64,000 nt of DNA from Clostridiales bacterium (GTDB lineage: Bacteria; Bacillota; Clostridia; Oscillospirales; Oscillospiraceae), in assembly GCA_003150485.1 (NCBI GenBank), contig QALX01000001.1:1-64000 (forward strand), in the 5' to 3' direction. The first letter of the stretch is position 1; every line of letters starts with the position of its first letter. The notes beneath the pieces were generated by a model. The model was not told the origin of the DNA, searched no databases, and worked only from the letters and a program-made list of their open reading frames with translations. Shown in pieces: positions 7,794 to 16,386 of this stretch. A program made the translations under genes and the position numbers.

Positions 7794-9203
7794 TCACCCT
7801 TTTCCTTCGGTTTCAGCCGGGGCAGGCGGAAGATCCTCCCCTTTTTCCGACCGTTTCCCCGCATGCGCGTCTGTCACAGACCGTCTCCACCGGTTGGAAC
7901 GCTCGTACCAGAAGCCCAGGGGGACCGACACAAAGGGCGCCAGCATACAGGCCCAGTACAGGCCCATGAGGCCAAAGAAATGGTTAAAGGCAACGGCCAG
8001 AATCAGCCGGGCCAGAATGCAGTTGCAGAAGCTGCTGAAGAAGACAAACCAGGTGTGCCCCACCCCGACAGCAAGGCCATGGTAGACCATAAACACGGCA
8101 AAAAACAACTGGCCCAGAATATCAATCCGCAGATTGATGGCCGCATAGTGCTGGGTAACAGGGTCGTCTGGCGTGAACACCGCCACCAGCTGGGGCGCGG
8201 TCAGTTCCACGATCAGCACTAGCACCAGCGTAACCCCTACGGTAATGCCGATGGCCTGATAAACCACTTTGCGAATCCGCTCGTAGTCCCGGGCGCCGGC
8301 ACACTGGGCCACAATCCCGCTGACCGCACTGTACATGGCCGCGCTGAAAAGCTGGGCAAACTGGGATATCTTCATGGTCACGCCGCTGGCTGCCGAGACG
8401 TGTACATCGTAAGAGTTGACAATGGCGGTCACGACAATCCAAGCAATGCTCACCACGCTCATCTGGATGGCACAGGGAATCCCTATTTTCAGCATCTCCC
8501 TTGCCTGCTCCGCCCGGATGCCCAGGGCACGGAACCGCAGGCCGAACAGCGGTTGATTCTTCCACACAAAGTACACCGCCAGCACTGCACTGACCATCTG
8601 GGCAATCACAGTTGCCCAGGCCGCGCCGGCCACCCCCATGTCCAGGCCCGCCATAAACACCAGGTCCAGTACAATATTGAGGACCACGCTGATCCCCACA
8701 CAGAAAAAGGGGAGTTTGGAATTCCCCACCGCCCGCAGCGCCGCACATGCGCCGTTATAACAGGTGATGAAAAAGATGCCCAGGGAACAGATCCGCAGGT
8801 ATTGCTGCGCCTGCGCCAGAGCCGGGGCATTCATCCAGACCATGAGCTGGTTACCGCTCAGGAAAAGCGCCAGAGAAACCACCGCACCGATCACCAGGCT
8901 CATGGTCAGCAGGGTGACGGTGGATTCCCGGCACGCCTTCTCCCGCTTCGCGCCGTAGTACTGACCGATGAGAATACTCCCGCCAGTTGCCAGGCCGATA
9001 ATCACCTGGGTCAGCAGCGAGGTCACCGTGGTGCAGTTCCCGATGGCCGATTGGGCGTACGAGGAGCCGCCGTACTGCCCCGCTATGATCATATCTGTAA
9101 TATTGTAGGTCGCCTGGAGGACATTGGACACGATAAACGGCACGGCGTACCGCATCAGCGTGTGCAGAATGTTCCCCTTTGTCAAATCGGTTTGCCTGGC
9201 CAA
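7794..9203 (-). CDS. MATE family efflux transporter
   Basis: A 469-residue membrane protein with about 12 hydrophobic segments in two related halves. The family's N-terminal signature is visible (LTKGNILHTLMRYAVPFIVSNVL, then NITDMIIAGQYGG; quoted in two blocks from residues 7-45). MATE proteins export drugs or metabolites using Na+ or H+ gradients. The start is a TTG at 9203 with GGAAGG about 8 bp upstream, placed so that the protein begins just before the LTKG motif. The C-terminal 35 residues are hydrophilic. No terminator is visible before the promoter at 7756. The substrate is unknown. Confidence 0.9.
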   Translation of the reverse strand: MARQTDLTKGNILHTLMRYAVPFIVSNVLQATYNITDMIIAGQYGGSSYAQSAIGNCTTVTSLLTQVIIGLATGGSILIGQYYGAKREKACRESTVTLLTMSLVIGAVVSLALFLSGNQLMVWMNAPALAQAQQYLRICSLGIFFITCYNGACAALRAVGNSKLPFFCVGISVVLNIVLDLVFMAGLDMGVAGAAWATVIAQMVSAVLAVYFVWKNQPLFGLRFRALGIRAEQAREMLKIGIPCAIQMSVVSIAWIVVTAIVNSYDVHVSAASGVTMKISQFAQLFSAAMYSAVSGIVAQCAGARDYERIRKVVYQAIGITVGVTLVLVLIVELTAPQLVAVFTPDDPVTQHYAAINLRIDILGQLFFAVFMVYHGLAVGVGHTWFVFFSSFCNCILARLILAVAFNHFFGLMGLYWACMLAPFVSVPLGFWYERSNRWRRSVTDAHAGKRSEKGEDLPPAPAETEGKG

Positions 9204-9248
9204 ATGACCGCCTTCCTTTCTCTTTCCAATGCATCAGAAAAGGGACCG

Positions 9249-9279
9249 AAAAAAGCCGTGTCCGGAGCTTGGACACGGC
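9249..9279 (-). terminator. Terminator of the 84-residue protein gene
   Basis: GCCGTGTCC (9255-9263) pairs with GGACACGGC (9271-9279). On the minus strand six T's (9249-9254) follow. It separates the small gene from the MATE gene. Confidence 0.85.
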
Positions 9280-9325
9280 CTGTACCCGTCTGCAACGCGC
9301 CGCAGTCTGCCGGCGCGTTTGCCAG

Positions 9326-9580
9326 TTACAATTCGTCTATGTCAATAATTGTGCCGTTCAGGTCCGTGCCGCGCAGATCGGTGCCGGCGAGATACCACCC
9401 GTCTCCATCCTTCTCCAGTGTGCTCTTTTCCCACCGAAACGTCTTCGGACGGTCCATGTCGGGCTGTACCTGATAGGTAATCGGCTGCCCCGGCTGCAGG
9501 TTCCTGCAGTGCCAGCCGAAGCTGCGGACAACGCCGACCTCTCCATCGTTGGGGTTATACCAGAGACTTCCTTTTCTCAT
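9326..9580 (-). CDS. Hypothetical protein, 84 residues
   Basis: No family was recognised. The sequence is polar, has no signal peptide or membrane span, and is rich in Gly, Asp and Trp (four Trp). It begins MRKGSLWYNPNDGEVGVVR and ends GWYLAGTDLRGTDLNGT... with an acidic tail, which suggests a small beta-rich domain. It is convincingly a gene: AGGAGGAG lies 6-7 bp before the ATG, a consensus promoter stands upstream (9641-9669) and a perfect terminator follows. It is monocistronic, so neighbours give no functional hint. Confidence 0.75.
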   Translation of the reverse strand: MRKGSLWYNPNDGEVGVVRSFGWHCRNLQPGQPITYQVQPDMDRPKTFRWEKSTLEKDGDGWYLAGTDLRGTDLNGTIIDIDEL

Positions 9581-9640
9581 ATCTCGCTCCTCCTAAAACT
9601 TGCTGTACCCTTTTCCTTGCAGCAAACTGCTTATTTATTC

Positions 9641-9669
9641 ATTATATTGTACCCCTTTCCCCGGCTCAA
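9641..9669 (-). promoter_or_regulatory. Promoter of the 84-residue protein gene
   Basis: Minus-strand TTGAGC (9664-9669), 17-bp spacer, TATAAT (9641-9646). Confidence 0.8.
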
Positions 9670-9782
9670 TAGTTACATTAGACAAAACTCGCCTGCTTTT
9701 TTTGGTTACATCGACCGGAGCCACCCGAATTCTTCCTTGCTTTTTCCGAATCAACTGATTCTTTTCCCATTTAGAGGGCAGC

Positions 9783-9811
9783 TTGCCTTTTCCCTGCCTT
9801 TTCGATAGAAT
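9783..9811 (+). promoter_or_regulatory. Promoter of the TrmH-family gene
   Basis: TTGCCT (9783-9788), 17-bp spacer, TAGAAT (9806-9811), 38 bp before the start codon. Confidence 0.6.
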
Positions 9812-9849
9812 CTAGAAAACACTGAACTGATAGATAAAGGAGCTAACCC

Positions 9850-10677
9850 ATGCCTAATATCATTGAGATAACCGACTTTGCGTCGCCCGAGCTGGACGTT
9901 TTTGCCCGCCTGACAGAAGCACAGCTGCGCAACCGGCGGAACCCGGAAAAGGGCCTCTTTCTGGCAGAAAGCCCCAAGGTAATCGCCCACGCCCTCGATG
10001 CCGGATACCACCCCGTCTCTCTTTTGATGGAACGCAGGCAAATCACCGGTCCGGCCCGGGACTTGGTCGCTCGATGCGGGGACATCCCTGTCTACACCGC
10101 CGACCGGGACCTGCTGGCGGGTCTGACTGGCTTCCAGCTGACCCGCAGCGTACTCTGCGCCATGCACCGCCCCCGGCTGCCCAGTGTCGAGGCGCTGTGC
10201 GCCGGCGCCCGCCGGGTGGCCGTCCTGGAAAACATCGTGGACCCCACCAACGTAGGCGCCGTCTTCCGCTCGGCAGCAGCCCTGCACATTGACGCCGTAT
10301 TCGTGACCCCCTCCTGCTGCGACCCCCTGCACCGGCGGGCCGTGCGGGTCAGTATGGGCACCATTTTCCAGATTCCGTGGACCCGCATCGGCAGCAGTCC
10401 GTCTGAGTGGCCCCAGCCAGGTATCCAACGCCTGAACGAACTGGGCTTTCAGACTGCCGCCATGGCCCTGAGCGATACCGCCGTCACCATCGAGGACCCA
10501 CGGCTGATAGGGGAAGAACGTCTGGCCATTGTGCTGGGCACCGAAGGGGACGGCCTGTCCCCCCGGACCATCGCCAGCTGTGATTATACTGTGCGCATTC
10601 CCATGTCTCACAACGTGGATTCTCTAAATGTTGCGGCGGCCAGCGCCGTCGCGTTCTGGCAGCTCAGGGCCCGGTAA
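9850..10677 (+). CDS. TrmH/SpoU-family RNA methyltransferase
   Basis: A SAM-dependent 2'-O-ribose methyltransferase of the SPOUT (trefoil-knot) class, 275 residues. An N-terminal substrate-binding domain (~1-95) is followed by the knot domain with its three motifs: NIVDPTNVGAVFRSAAAL (~125-142), LGTEGDGLSP (~227-236) and IPMSHNVDSLNVAAASAVA (~249-267). The target could be a 23S rRNA or tRNA position. AGGAG precedes the ATG and a promoter lies at 9783-9811. It is a single-gene unit. Confidence 0.92.
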   Translation: MPNIIEITDFASPELDVFARLTEAQLRNRRNPEKGLFLAESPKVIAHALDAGYHPVSLLMERRQITGPARDLVARCGDIPVYTADRDLLAGLTGFQLTRSVLCAMHRPRLPSVEALCAGARRVAVLENIVDPTNVGAVFRSAAALHIDAVFVTPSCCDPLHRRAVRVSMGTIFQIPWTRIGSSPSEWPQPGIQRLNELGFQTAAMALSDTAVTIEDPRLIGEERLAIVLGTEGDGLSPRTIASCDYTVRIPMSHNVDSLNVAAASAVAFWQLRAR

Positions 10678-10722
10678 CCGTCTCTTTTTCCCCTTTTGTT
10701 TCGTGTTTTTGCCATATCATAA

Positions 10723-10740
10723 TGACATAACTTCATGTCA
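10723..10740. promoter_or_regulatory. Inverted repeat upstream of the rnf promoter (candidate operator)
   Basis: TGACAT-N6-ATGTCA is a perfect 6-bp inverted repeat ending 10 bp before the -35 hexamer of the rnf operon. Its position suits a transcription-factor site. The cognate regulator is not known. A shorter TCAC-AA-GTGA palindrome overlaps the -35 (10751-10760). Confidence 0.45.
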
Positions 10741-10749
10741 ATCTAATAT

Positions 10750-10778
10750 TTCACAAGTGATTTCCCTGCAACTATAAT
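10750..10778 (+). promoter_or_regulatory. Promoter of the apbE-rnf operon
   Basis: TTCACA (10750-10755), 17-bp spacer, TATAAT (10773-10778). It implies a leader of about 100 nt before apbE. Confidence 0.8.
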
Positions 10779-10888
10779 TTATGGCGTACGAAATTTGTCG
10801 GGACATTTTCTGTATCACTTAACTCATACATTTTTAGCAATCACCTTTCCCTTACATTTTTTCTATCTGAAATTTGAGGGCCGATAAG

Positions 10889-11965
10889 ATGCATTATTTT
10901 TCCCACATCAGAACCAAGAACCGGGATATGTCGCCAGAATGCCGGGAAAAAGCGGGACACATTTCGCTCCACCTTGCAACACTCTTTCTGTTTACATGCA
11001 CGTTGCTCCTCTCCGGCTGTTCTTCCGACAAGGCTTCCCGTGAGTTTTTTGCCATGGATACTGTGATGCGCATTTCCGCCTCCGGCGGCAACGCCGAACA
11101 GGCGCTGGAGGACGCCGAAGCGGAAATCAACCGGTTGGACCGTCTGTTTTCCATCTCCGTCTCTGACAGCGACATTGCCCGCCTAAACCGTTCTGGCCGC
11201 GGCGCCGTTTCAGCGGAAACCGGGCAGCTGCTGGAACGCTCAGCCGAATTCAGCAGCCGGACCGACGGTTCCTTTGACATCACCGTCTACCCGTTAGAAA
11301 AACTATGGGGATTCTACGACGGCAACCAGAAGGTGCCTTCAAAAGCCGCCCTTTCCTCTGCGCTCCAATCGGTGGGGATGGAACACTGCCATATTGACCG
11401 GCAATCCGTCGTCCTGGATGCCGGAACACAGCTGGATCTGGGCGCCATCGCCAAAGGGTACGCCTCGTACCGGGCAGCAGAGCTGATACAGGACGCAGGC
11501 GTTTCTTCGGCGAATCTCTCCCTGGGGGGGAATGTCCATGTTGTCGGGGCGAAGCCTGACGGTTCCAACTGGAAGGTCGCCATTGCCGACCCAAACAACC
11601 CCGACAGCTATGCCGGAATTCTAGAGGTCCAGGACACCGCCGTGGTGACAAGCGGCGGCTATCAGAGGTTTTTCCGGGAAAACGGCACCGTTTATCACCA
11701 TATCCTCGACCCTAAAACAGGATATCCCGCCGACAACACCCTGCTCTCAGTGAGCATTATCAGCAGAGATGACGTCCTGGCGGACGCACTGTCCACTGCG
11801 CTGTTTGTGATGGGCGAGGACAAGGCAATTGATTTCTGGAAAAGCGCAGCGTTTGATTTTGAGATGATCCTCATCACCAAAGAAGGCAGCGTACTGTGCA
11901 GTGAAGGGGTAAGCAATTCTTTCACACCTGCCGCCAGCTATGAACGCGAGGTGATTTCCCGTTGA
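10889..11965 (+). CDS. apbE: FAD:protein FMN transferase (ApbE)
   Basis: ApbE cleaves FAD and attaches FMN covalently to Ser/Thr in target proteins on the outer face of the membrane. The lipoprotein leader ends at LLSGC. The mature part begins FFAMDTVMRISA, the usual ApbE opening, and includes LDLGAIAKGYA and the GGNVHVVG / VTSGGYQRFF blocks. It is the first gene of the rnf operon, so its targets are very probably RnfG and RnfD, which carry covalent FMN in characterised Rnf complexes. I take the ATG at 10889 after GAGGG; a TTG at 10874 and an ATG at 10928 are alternatives. The N-terminus before the hydrophobic core is unusually long and polar. Confidence 0.92.
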   Translation: MHYFSHIRTKNRDMSPECREKAGHISLHLATLFLFTCTLLLSGCSSDKASREFFAMDTVMRISASGGNAEQALEDAEAEINRLDRLFSISVSDSDIARLNRSGRGAVSAETGQLLERSAEFSSRTDGSFDITVYPLEKLWGFYDGNQKVPSKAALSSALQSVGMEHCHIDRQSVVLDAGTQLDLGAIAKGYASYRAAELIQDAGVSSANLSLGGNVHVVGAKPDGSNWKVAIADPNNPDSYAGILEVQDTAVVTSGGYQRFFRENGTVYHHILDPKTGYPADNTLLSVSIISRDDVLADALSTALFVMGEDKAIDFWKSAAFDFEMILITKEGSVLCSEGVSNSFTPAASYEREVISR

Positions 11966-12339
11966 AACCAAGGGCATGGATTACACTGTTCGTCTGTGTC
12001 TGCCTCCTCTGTGCCGCAGCACTGGTGTTTCTCCCCAGCCAAAAAGGTGACGTCGTTGAGATCTATCAGAACCGAACACTGCTCTATACCATTCATCTTG
12101 ATCAGGTCAGCGAACCCTACGACATCGAGCTGGAAAATGATGGAGACAGCAACACTATTCATGTCATTCCCGGCGATATATGCATCACCCACGCCAGCTG
12201 TCCCGACCAGGTCTGCGTGAAACACGGCTTCCTGAGCTCGAAGGCAACCCCCATTGTCTGTCTGCCCAACAAAATAGTAATTCTATACAGCGGCAGCGTC
12301 TCCGAGACGGTGGACGCAGTAGCAGGAGGTGTTTCATGA
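11962..12339 (+). CDS. NusG domain II-containing membrane-anchored protein
   Basis: A 125-residue protein with one N-terminal membrane span (~5-25) and an extracytoplasmic NusG_II domain (~30-125), a small beta-barrel fold. The pair CITHASCPDQVC is typical of this family in Rnf operons. It starts with TTG overlapping the apbE stop (TTGA), with GAGGTG upstream. Such proteins recur next to rnf genes in Firmicutes; their role is not established, although the location outside the membrane beside the flavinylated subunits suggests assembly or redox partnering. Confidence 0.85.
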   Translation: MKPRAWITLFVCVCLLCAAALVFLPSQKGDVVEIYQNRTLLYTIHLDQVSEPYDIELENDGDSNTIHVIPGDICITHASCPDQVCVKHGFLSSKATPIVCLPNKIVILYSGSVSETVDAVAGGVS

Positions 12340-12854
12340 ACACGAAAACAAGAACCCTTACTGTGACCGCCCTTATGACTGCGGTTGCCCTGGGCATTTT
12401 CGTAGCCGAGGCACAGATCCCCTTTTTCACCTGGATTCCCGGCATTAAGCTGGGCCTGGCCAATGTGGTGACGGTCTTCGCCATCTATGTGCTGGGAGCG
12501 TGGCCCGCCCTGTGCATTGTCCTGTTGCGGGTGTTGCTGGGCTGCCTCGCCACCGGACAGATGATGGCGTTCCTATACAGCATGGCCGGAGGCCTTCTGG
12601 CCTTCTGCGTCAGCGCCGTACTGCAACGGCTTTTTTCCCCGGAGAAGATGTGGGTTGTCAGTGTGTTTGCCGCAATGGCCCATAACATCGGCCAGATCAT
12701 TGTCGCAGCGGCAGTAACCGGTACGCCGGCAATCGCCTATTACCTGCTGGCACTGCTGCTTTCCGGCATCATAACCGGAGCCTTTACCGGTCTTTGCGCA
12801 CAATTTACGTATAAAAGGCTTTCAAAGAGCCTTCAAAACTACCCTTTGAGATAA
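12336..12854 (+). CDS. Gx transporter family (heptaprenyl diphosphate synthase component I-like) membrane protein
   Basis: A 172-residue protein with about five membrane spans, beginning MNTKTRTLTVTALMTAVALG and containing the GIKLGLANVVT block typical of the Gx/HepS1 family, which resembles ECF transporter S-components. AGGAGGTG lies 6 bp before the ATG, which overlaps the preceding stop. This gene type commonly sits between the NusG_II gene and rnfC in clostridial operons. Delivery of flavin or another cofactor to the Rnf complex is an attractive inference but is not shown by the sequence. Confidence 0.82.
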   Translation: MNTKTRTLTVTALMTAVALGIFVAEAQIPFFTWIPGIKLGLANVVTVFAIYVLGAWPALCIVLLRVLLGCLATGQMMAFLYSMAGGLLAFCVSAVLQRLFSPEKMWVVSVFAAMAHNIGQIIVAAAVTGTPAIAYYLLALLLSGIITGAFTGLCAQFTYKRLSKSLQNYPLR

Positions 12855-12885
12855 GCCCAAAAATTTGGATTGGAGGGACCGAAAC

Positions 12886-14253
12886 ATGATGAAACTGAAC
12901 GGAGTAAAGCTGCCGCACCACAAGAATACGGCGGGAAACGCTCCGGAACGGATCGCGACACCGGCACAGGTTACCATCCCCATGTCGATGCACATAGGAA
13001 TTCCGGCAGTGCCGGTGGTAAAGGCAGGCGACGCCGTCAAGGTGGGCCAGCTGATCGGCAAAGCAGGGGGATTCGTCTCCTCGCCTGTGTACGCCAGCGT
13101 ATCCGGCAAGGTCACCGGGATAGACAACTTCATGATAGCCAGCGGCGACTACGTCCAGGCTGTCACCATTACATCGGATGGACGCCGTGAACTGTTCGAG
13201 GGCATTGCGCCACCGGAGGTCCATGATCTGGAAAGCTTTCTCGCCGCAGTCAACGACAGCGGCGTCGTCGGCCTCGGCGGCGCGGGTTTCCCCACAGCCG
13301 TGAAGCTGACGGTAAAGGATTTGTCCCAGATCGAAGCGGTCATCATCAACGGCGCCGAGTGTGAGCCCTATGTGACCAGCGACACCCGCACCATGCTGGA
13401 CCGCTCCGACCAGGTTTGGGCGGGGATCGGCCTGCTGCAAACGTATTTGCAGGCCAAGCGGGTCATAATCGCCATCGAGAAGAATAAACCCCAGTGCATT
13501 CAGATTTTCAAAAAGCTGTGCGCAAACGCCCCCGGAGTGGAGGTAGCAGAACTGCCCTCCCTGTATCCCCAGGGCGGCGAAAAGGTGTTGGTTTATAACA
13601 CAATGGGCCGCATCGTGCCCGAGGGCAAGCTGCCCATCGACGTAGGCGCCGTGGTCATCAACTGTACCACCCTGGCCACCATCGCCCAGTACATTCAAAC
13701 CGGGATGCCCCTGACGGAAAAGTGCGTTACGGTGGACGGTTCTGCCGTCCGGGAACCGGGCAATGTGATTGCCCCCATCGGCGCCCCTCTCAGCGCGCTG
13801 TTTGAGCATTGCGGCGGATTTAAGGAGGAGCCGGGGAAATTGATCTACTGCGGCCCGATGATGGGCATCGCCGTGCCCAACCTGGAGATGCCTGTTGTGA
13901 AAAACACCAATGCCGTGCTGGCCTTTAACGAGAAAGACGCCTGCCTGCCGGAACCCACAGCCTGTATCAAATGCGGTAACTGCATCAACCACTGTCCCCT
14001 GAAGCTGTCTCCCACGGAGATTGAAACCGCGTACCGGATGAAAAACGCGGAAAAACTCGGTAAGCTGAAGGTAAATCTCTGCATGGAATGCGGCTGCTGT
14101 TCGTACATTTGCCCGGCCAAACGGCCGTTGGTACAGACCAATAAGCTGGCAAAGACCATGTTGCGGGACTGGCAGAAGCAGAAAGAACAACAGGAAAAAC
14201 TGGAACAGGAACGCCAGGCGGCGTTAGAAAGAGAGGAGGCGGCCGCAAAATGA
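12886..14253 (+). CDS. rnfC: Electron transport complex subunit RnfC
   Basis: RnfC is the peripheral NADH-interacting subunit of the ferredoxin:NAD oxidoreductase. The 455 residues show GLGGAGFPTAVKL (FMN/NADH site, ~132), NGAECEPYVTSD (~157), and two 4Fe-4S motifs, CIKCGNCINHCP (~364) and CMECGCCSYICP (~403). The C-terminus is a charged helix (~425-455), shorter than the long tails of proteobacterial RnfC. GGAGGG lies before the start at 12886; ATG 12889 is an equally possible start. Subunit order C-D-G-E-A-B is the clostridial arrangement. Confidence 0.97.
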   Translation: MMKLNGVKLPHHKNTAGNAPERIATPAQVTIPMSMHIGIPAVPVVKAGDAVKVGQLIGKAGGFVSSPVYASVSGKVTGIDNFMIASGDYVQAVTITSDGRRELFEGIAPPEVHDLESFLAAVNDSGVVGLGGAGFPTAVKLTVKDLSQIEAVIINGAECEPYVTSDTRTMLDRSDQVWAGIGLLQTYLQAKRVIIAIEKNKPQCIQIFKKLCANAPGVEVAELPSLYPQGGEKVLVYNTMGRIVPEGKLPIDVGAVVINCTTLATIAQYIQTGMPLTEKCVTVDGSAVREPGNVIAPIGAPLSALFEHCGGFKEEPGKLIYCGPMMGIAVPNLEMPVVKNTNAVLAFNEKDACLPEPTACIKCGNCINHCPLKLSPTEIETAYRMKNAEKLGKLKVNLCMECGCCSYICPAKRPLVQTNKLAKTMLRDWQKQKEQQEKLEQERQAALEREEAAAK

Positions 14254-15167
14254 AGGAATTTACCGTAAGTGTATCTCCTCACATCAGGGCCCCCAGGACA
14301 ACGCAGACCATTATGCGGGATGTACTGATCGCCCTGTGTCCCGCCCTGATCGCGGCATGTATCACTGCCGGAGAGAGAGCCCTTCTCGTCACCGCCGTCT
14401 GCGTGGCAGCCAGCGTGCTGTTTGAGTGGCTCTATGAAAAGCTGATGAAAAAACCGGTCACCGTCACGGACCTCTCCGCGGCAGTCACCGGTATGATTCT
14501 CGCATTCAACCTCCCGGTTACCATCCCCCTCTGGCAGGCCGTTTTCGGTTGCCTGGTGGCCATTGTGGCGGTCAAACAGCTCTTTGGCGGTCTGGGCAAA
14601 AACTTCGCAAACCCCGCCGTGGTGGGCAGAATCGTGCTGTTTCTGGCTTTCTCGGTCAGTATGACCAACTGGGTCTACCCGGACGCCACCTCCTCCGCCA
14701 CCCCCCTGGCCATCCTCTCCTCCGGAGCCCTGGACCAGCTCCCCTCTCTGAGCCAGATGCTGTTGGGCTGGCACGGAGGGTGCCTGGGCGAAACCTGTTC
14801 CGTCGCCCTGATCGCCGGCGGCCTCTACCTCATCGCAAGAAAGGTGATCACTTGGCACATCCCCGTGACCTTCGTCGCAACTGTGTTCGTGCTGACCGCC
14901 CTGCTCGGAAAGGCGCCGGTGTATCAGGTGCTTTCCGGCGGGCTTCTGCTGGGCGCCATCTTCATGGCAACCGACTACGTCACCTCCCCCTCTACCCCCT
15001 GGGGCAAGGTGGTGTTTGGATTCGGCTGCGGCCTAATTACCGTTTTGATCCGCGTGTGGGGCAGCTATCCGGAGGGCGTTTCCTTCGCCATCCTGCTGAT
15101 GAATATTCTGAACCCCTATATTTCCTCGTGGACACGCAATAAGCCGGTGGGAGGTGCAAAGGCATGA
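14250..15167 (+). CDS. rnfD: Electron transport complex subunit RnfD
   Basis: An integral membrane subunit of 305 residues with about nine or ten spans. The segment DATSSATPL (~145-153) matches the FMN-attachment region of RnfD, where the Thr carries covalent FMN, but has Ser where the textbook motif has Gly (SGAT). The start overlaps the rnfC stop by 4 bp and AGGAGG is upstream, so translation is coupled. Confidence 0.96.
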   Translation: MKEFTVSVSPHIRAPRTTQTIMRDVLIALCPALIAACITAGERALLVTAVCVAASVLFEWLYEKLMKKPVTVTDLSAAVTGMILAFNLPVTIPLWQAVFGCLVAIVAVKQLFGGLGKNFANPAVVGRIVLFLAFSVSMTNWVYPDATSSATPLAILSSGALDQLPSLSQMLLGWHGGCLGETCSVALIAGGLYLIARKVITWHIPVTFVATVFVLTALLGKAPVYQVLSGGLLLGAIFMATDYVTSPSTPWGKVVFGFGCGLITVLIRVWGSYPEGVSFAILLMNILNPYISSWTRNKPVGGAKA

Positions 15168-15712
15168 GCAAGAGCAAAAAAGCGGACGTGATCAAGAGCA
15201 TTGTCGTGCTCGCAGTCATCTGCCTTGTGATCTCCGGCGCACTGGCCGTTGTGAACAGCTTCACATCCCCAGTGATCGCAGCGGCTGCAGCAGAGCGGGA
15301 AACCCAGGCGAGACAGGCAGTTCTGCCGGAAGCGGCTGACTTCGAGCCGCTGGAACAGAGCGCACTGCCGGAAAACGTGGTCAGCGGCTACCGCGGCGTG
15401 GACAGCGCAGGCAAGACTGCCGGCTATGTCTTTACCGTAGAGGGCAAGGGCTTTGACGGCACCATCTCCGTAATGTGCGCCATTGGCACAGACGGCAACA
15501 TCATCAACTGCTCCACCCTCGACGTCTCCAGCGAGACAAAGACCCTGGGCGGACAGACGGCAAACCCGGAATACACCGATCAGTATATCGGACAGAGCAG
15601 CGCTCTCGACGGCGTAGACTCCATATCCGGGGCGACGATCACTTCTACCGCCTACAAGGGCTGTGTGGAAACCGCCTTTGCCGCCTACGAGCTTGTAAAG
15701 GAGGCAGAGTAA
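15164..15712 (+). CDS. rnfG: Electron transport complex subunit RnfG
   Basis: A single-span protein (span ~10-33) with an extracytoplasmic FMN-binding domain, 182 residues. The ApbE target motif is clear as DSISGATITSTA (~153-164); the Thr of SGAT is the predicted FMN attachment site. The upstream ETKTLGGQ block is also typical. It overlaps rnfD by 4 bp and rnfE by 1 bp. Confidence 0.96.
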   Translation: MSKSKKADVIKSIVVLAVICLVISGALAVVNSFTSPVIAAAAAERETQARQAVLPEAADFEPLEQSALPENVVSGYRGVDSAGKTAGYVFTVEGKGFDGTISVMCAIGTDGNIINCSTLDVSSETKTLGGQTANPEYTDQYIGQSSALDGVDSISGATITSTAYKGCVETAFAAYELVKEAE

Positions 15713-16386
15713 TGAGTAAATTACAGAATTTCCTCAAGGGTCTCATCAAAGAAAACCCTACCCTCGTCCTGGTGCTGGGCACCTGCCCCACTCTGGCCAT
15801 CTCCACCTCCGTGGTGGCGGCCGTCGGCATGGGCCTCGCCGCAACGGCGGTGCTGATCTGTTCCAATATGGCGATTTCCGCCCTGCGAAAGGTCATCCCC
15901 GACCGGGTGAGAATCCCGTGCTACATCGTCCTGATCGCCGGCTTTGTCAGCGTAGTGGAAATGGTCCTTGAGGCCTATGCCTTCAGCCTGTACGAATCCC
16001 TGGGCGTATACCTCTCCCTCATCGTGGTGAACTGCATTATCCTGGGCCGGGCGGAAATGTACGCCAACAAAAACAAGGTCATCGACTCCGCCATCGACGC
16101 CCTGGGCATGGGCCTCGGCTTCACCCTGGCCATCTCCGCAATGGCCACCATCCGTGAGATCCTCGGCAGCGGCACCTGGTGCGGACTCCCTATCCCCTGG
16201 CTCCAGGATAACCCCATTGGCATTATGACCATGGCTCCCGGCGGCTTCTTCGTATTCGGCTGCCTGATCGCCCTAGTGAACAAGATTTCCAAGGGCAAGG
16301 CCATCAAGAAGAAGGAATTCGGCTGCGCCAGCTGCCCTGCGGCAGGCGCCTGCGGCAAGGCCTGTGAGAAGGAGGCGGCAAAATGA
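15712..16386 (+). CDS. rnfE: Electron transport complex subunit RnfE
   Basis: An integral membrane subunit of 224 residues with six spans. Motif GTCPTLAIST (~23) includes the Cys that, with its RnfA counterpart, is known to hold a membrane-embedded iron-sulfur centre in characterised Rnf/Nqr. The C-terminal cytoplasmic tail carries four extra Cys in the pattern C-x2-C-x5-C-x3-C (205, 208, 214, 218), outside the core fold. The start codon overlaps the rnfG stop, with AAAGGAGG just upstream. Confidence 0.96.
   Translation: MSKLQNFLKGLIKENPTLVLVLGTCPTLAISTSVVAAVGMGLAATAVLICSNMAISALRKVIPDRVRIPCYIVLIAGFVSVVEMVLEAYAFSLYESLGVYLSLIVVNCIILGRAEMYANKNKVIDSAIDALGMGLGFTLAISAMATIREILGSGTWCGLPIPWLQDNPIGIMTMAPGGFFVFGCLIALVNKISKGKAIKKKEFGCASCPAAGACGKACEKEAAK

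Noticed and set aside
12180..12335. Longer N-terminus for the Gx transporter
   Set aside because: It would run through the NusG_II-domain gene in another frame. A perfect AGGAGGTG stands before ATG 12336.
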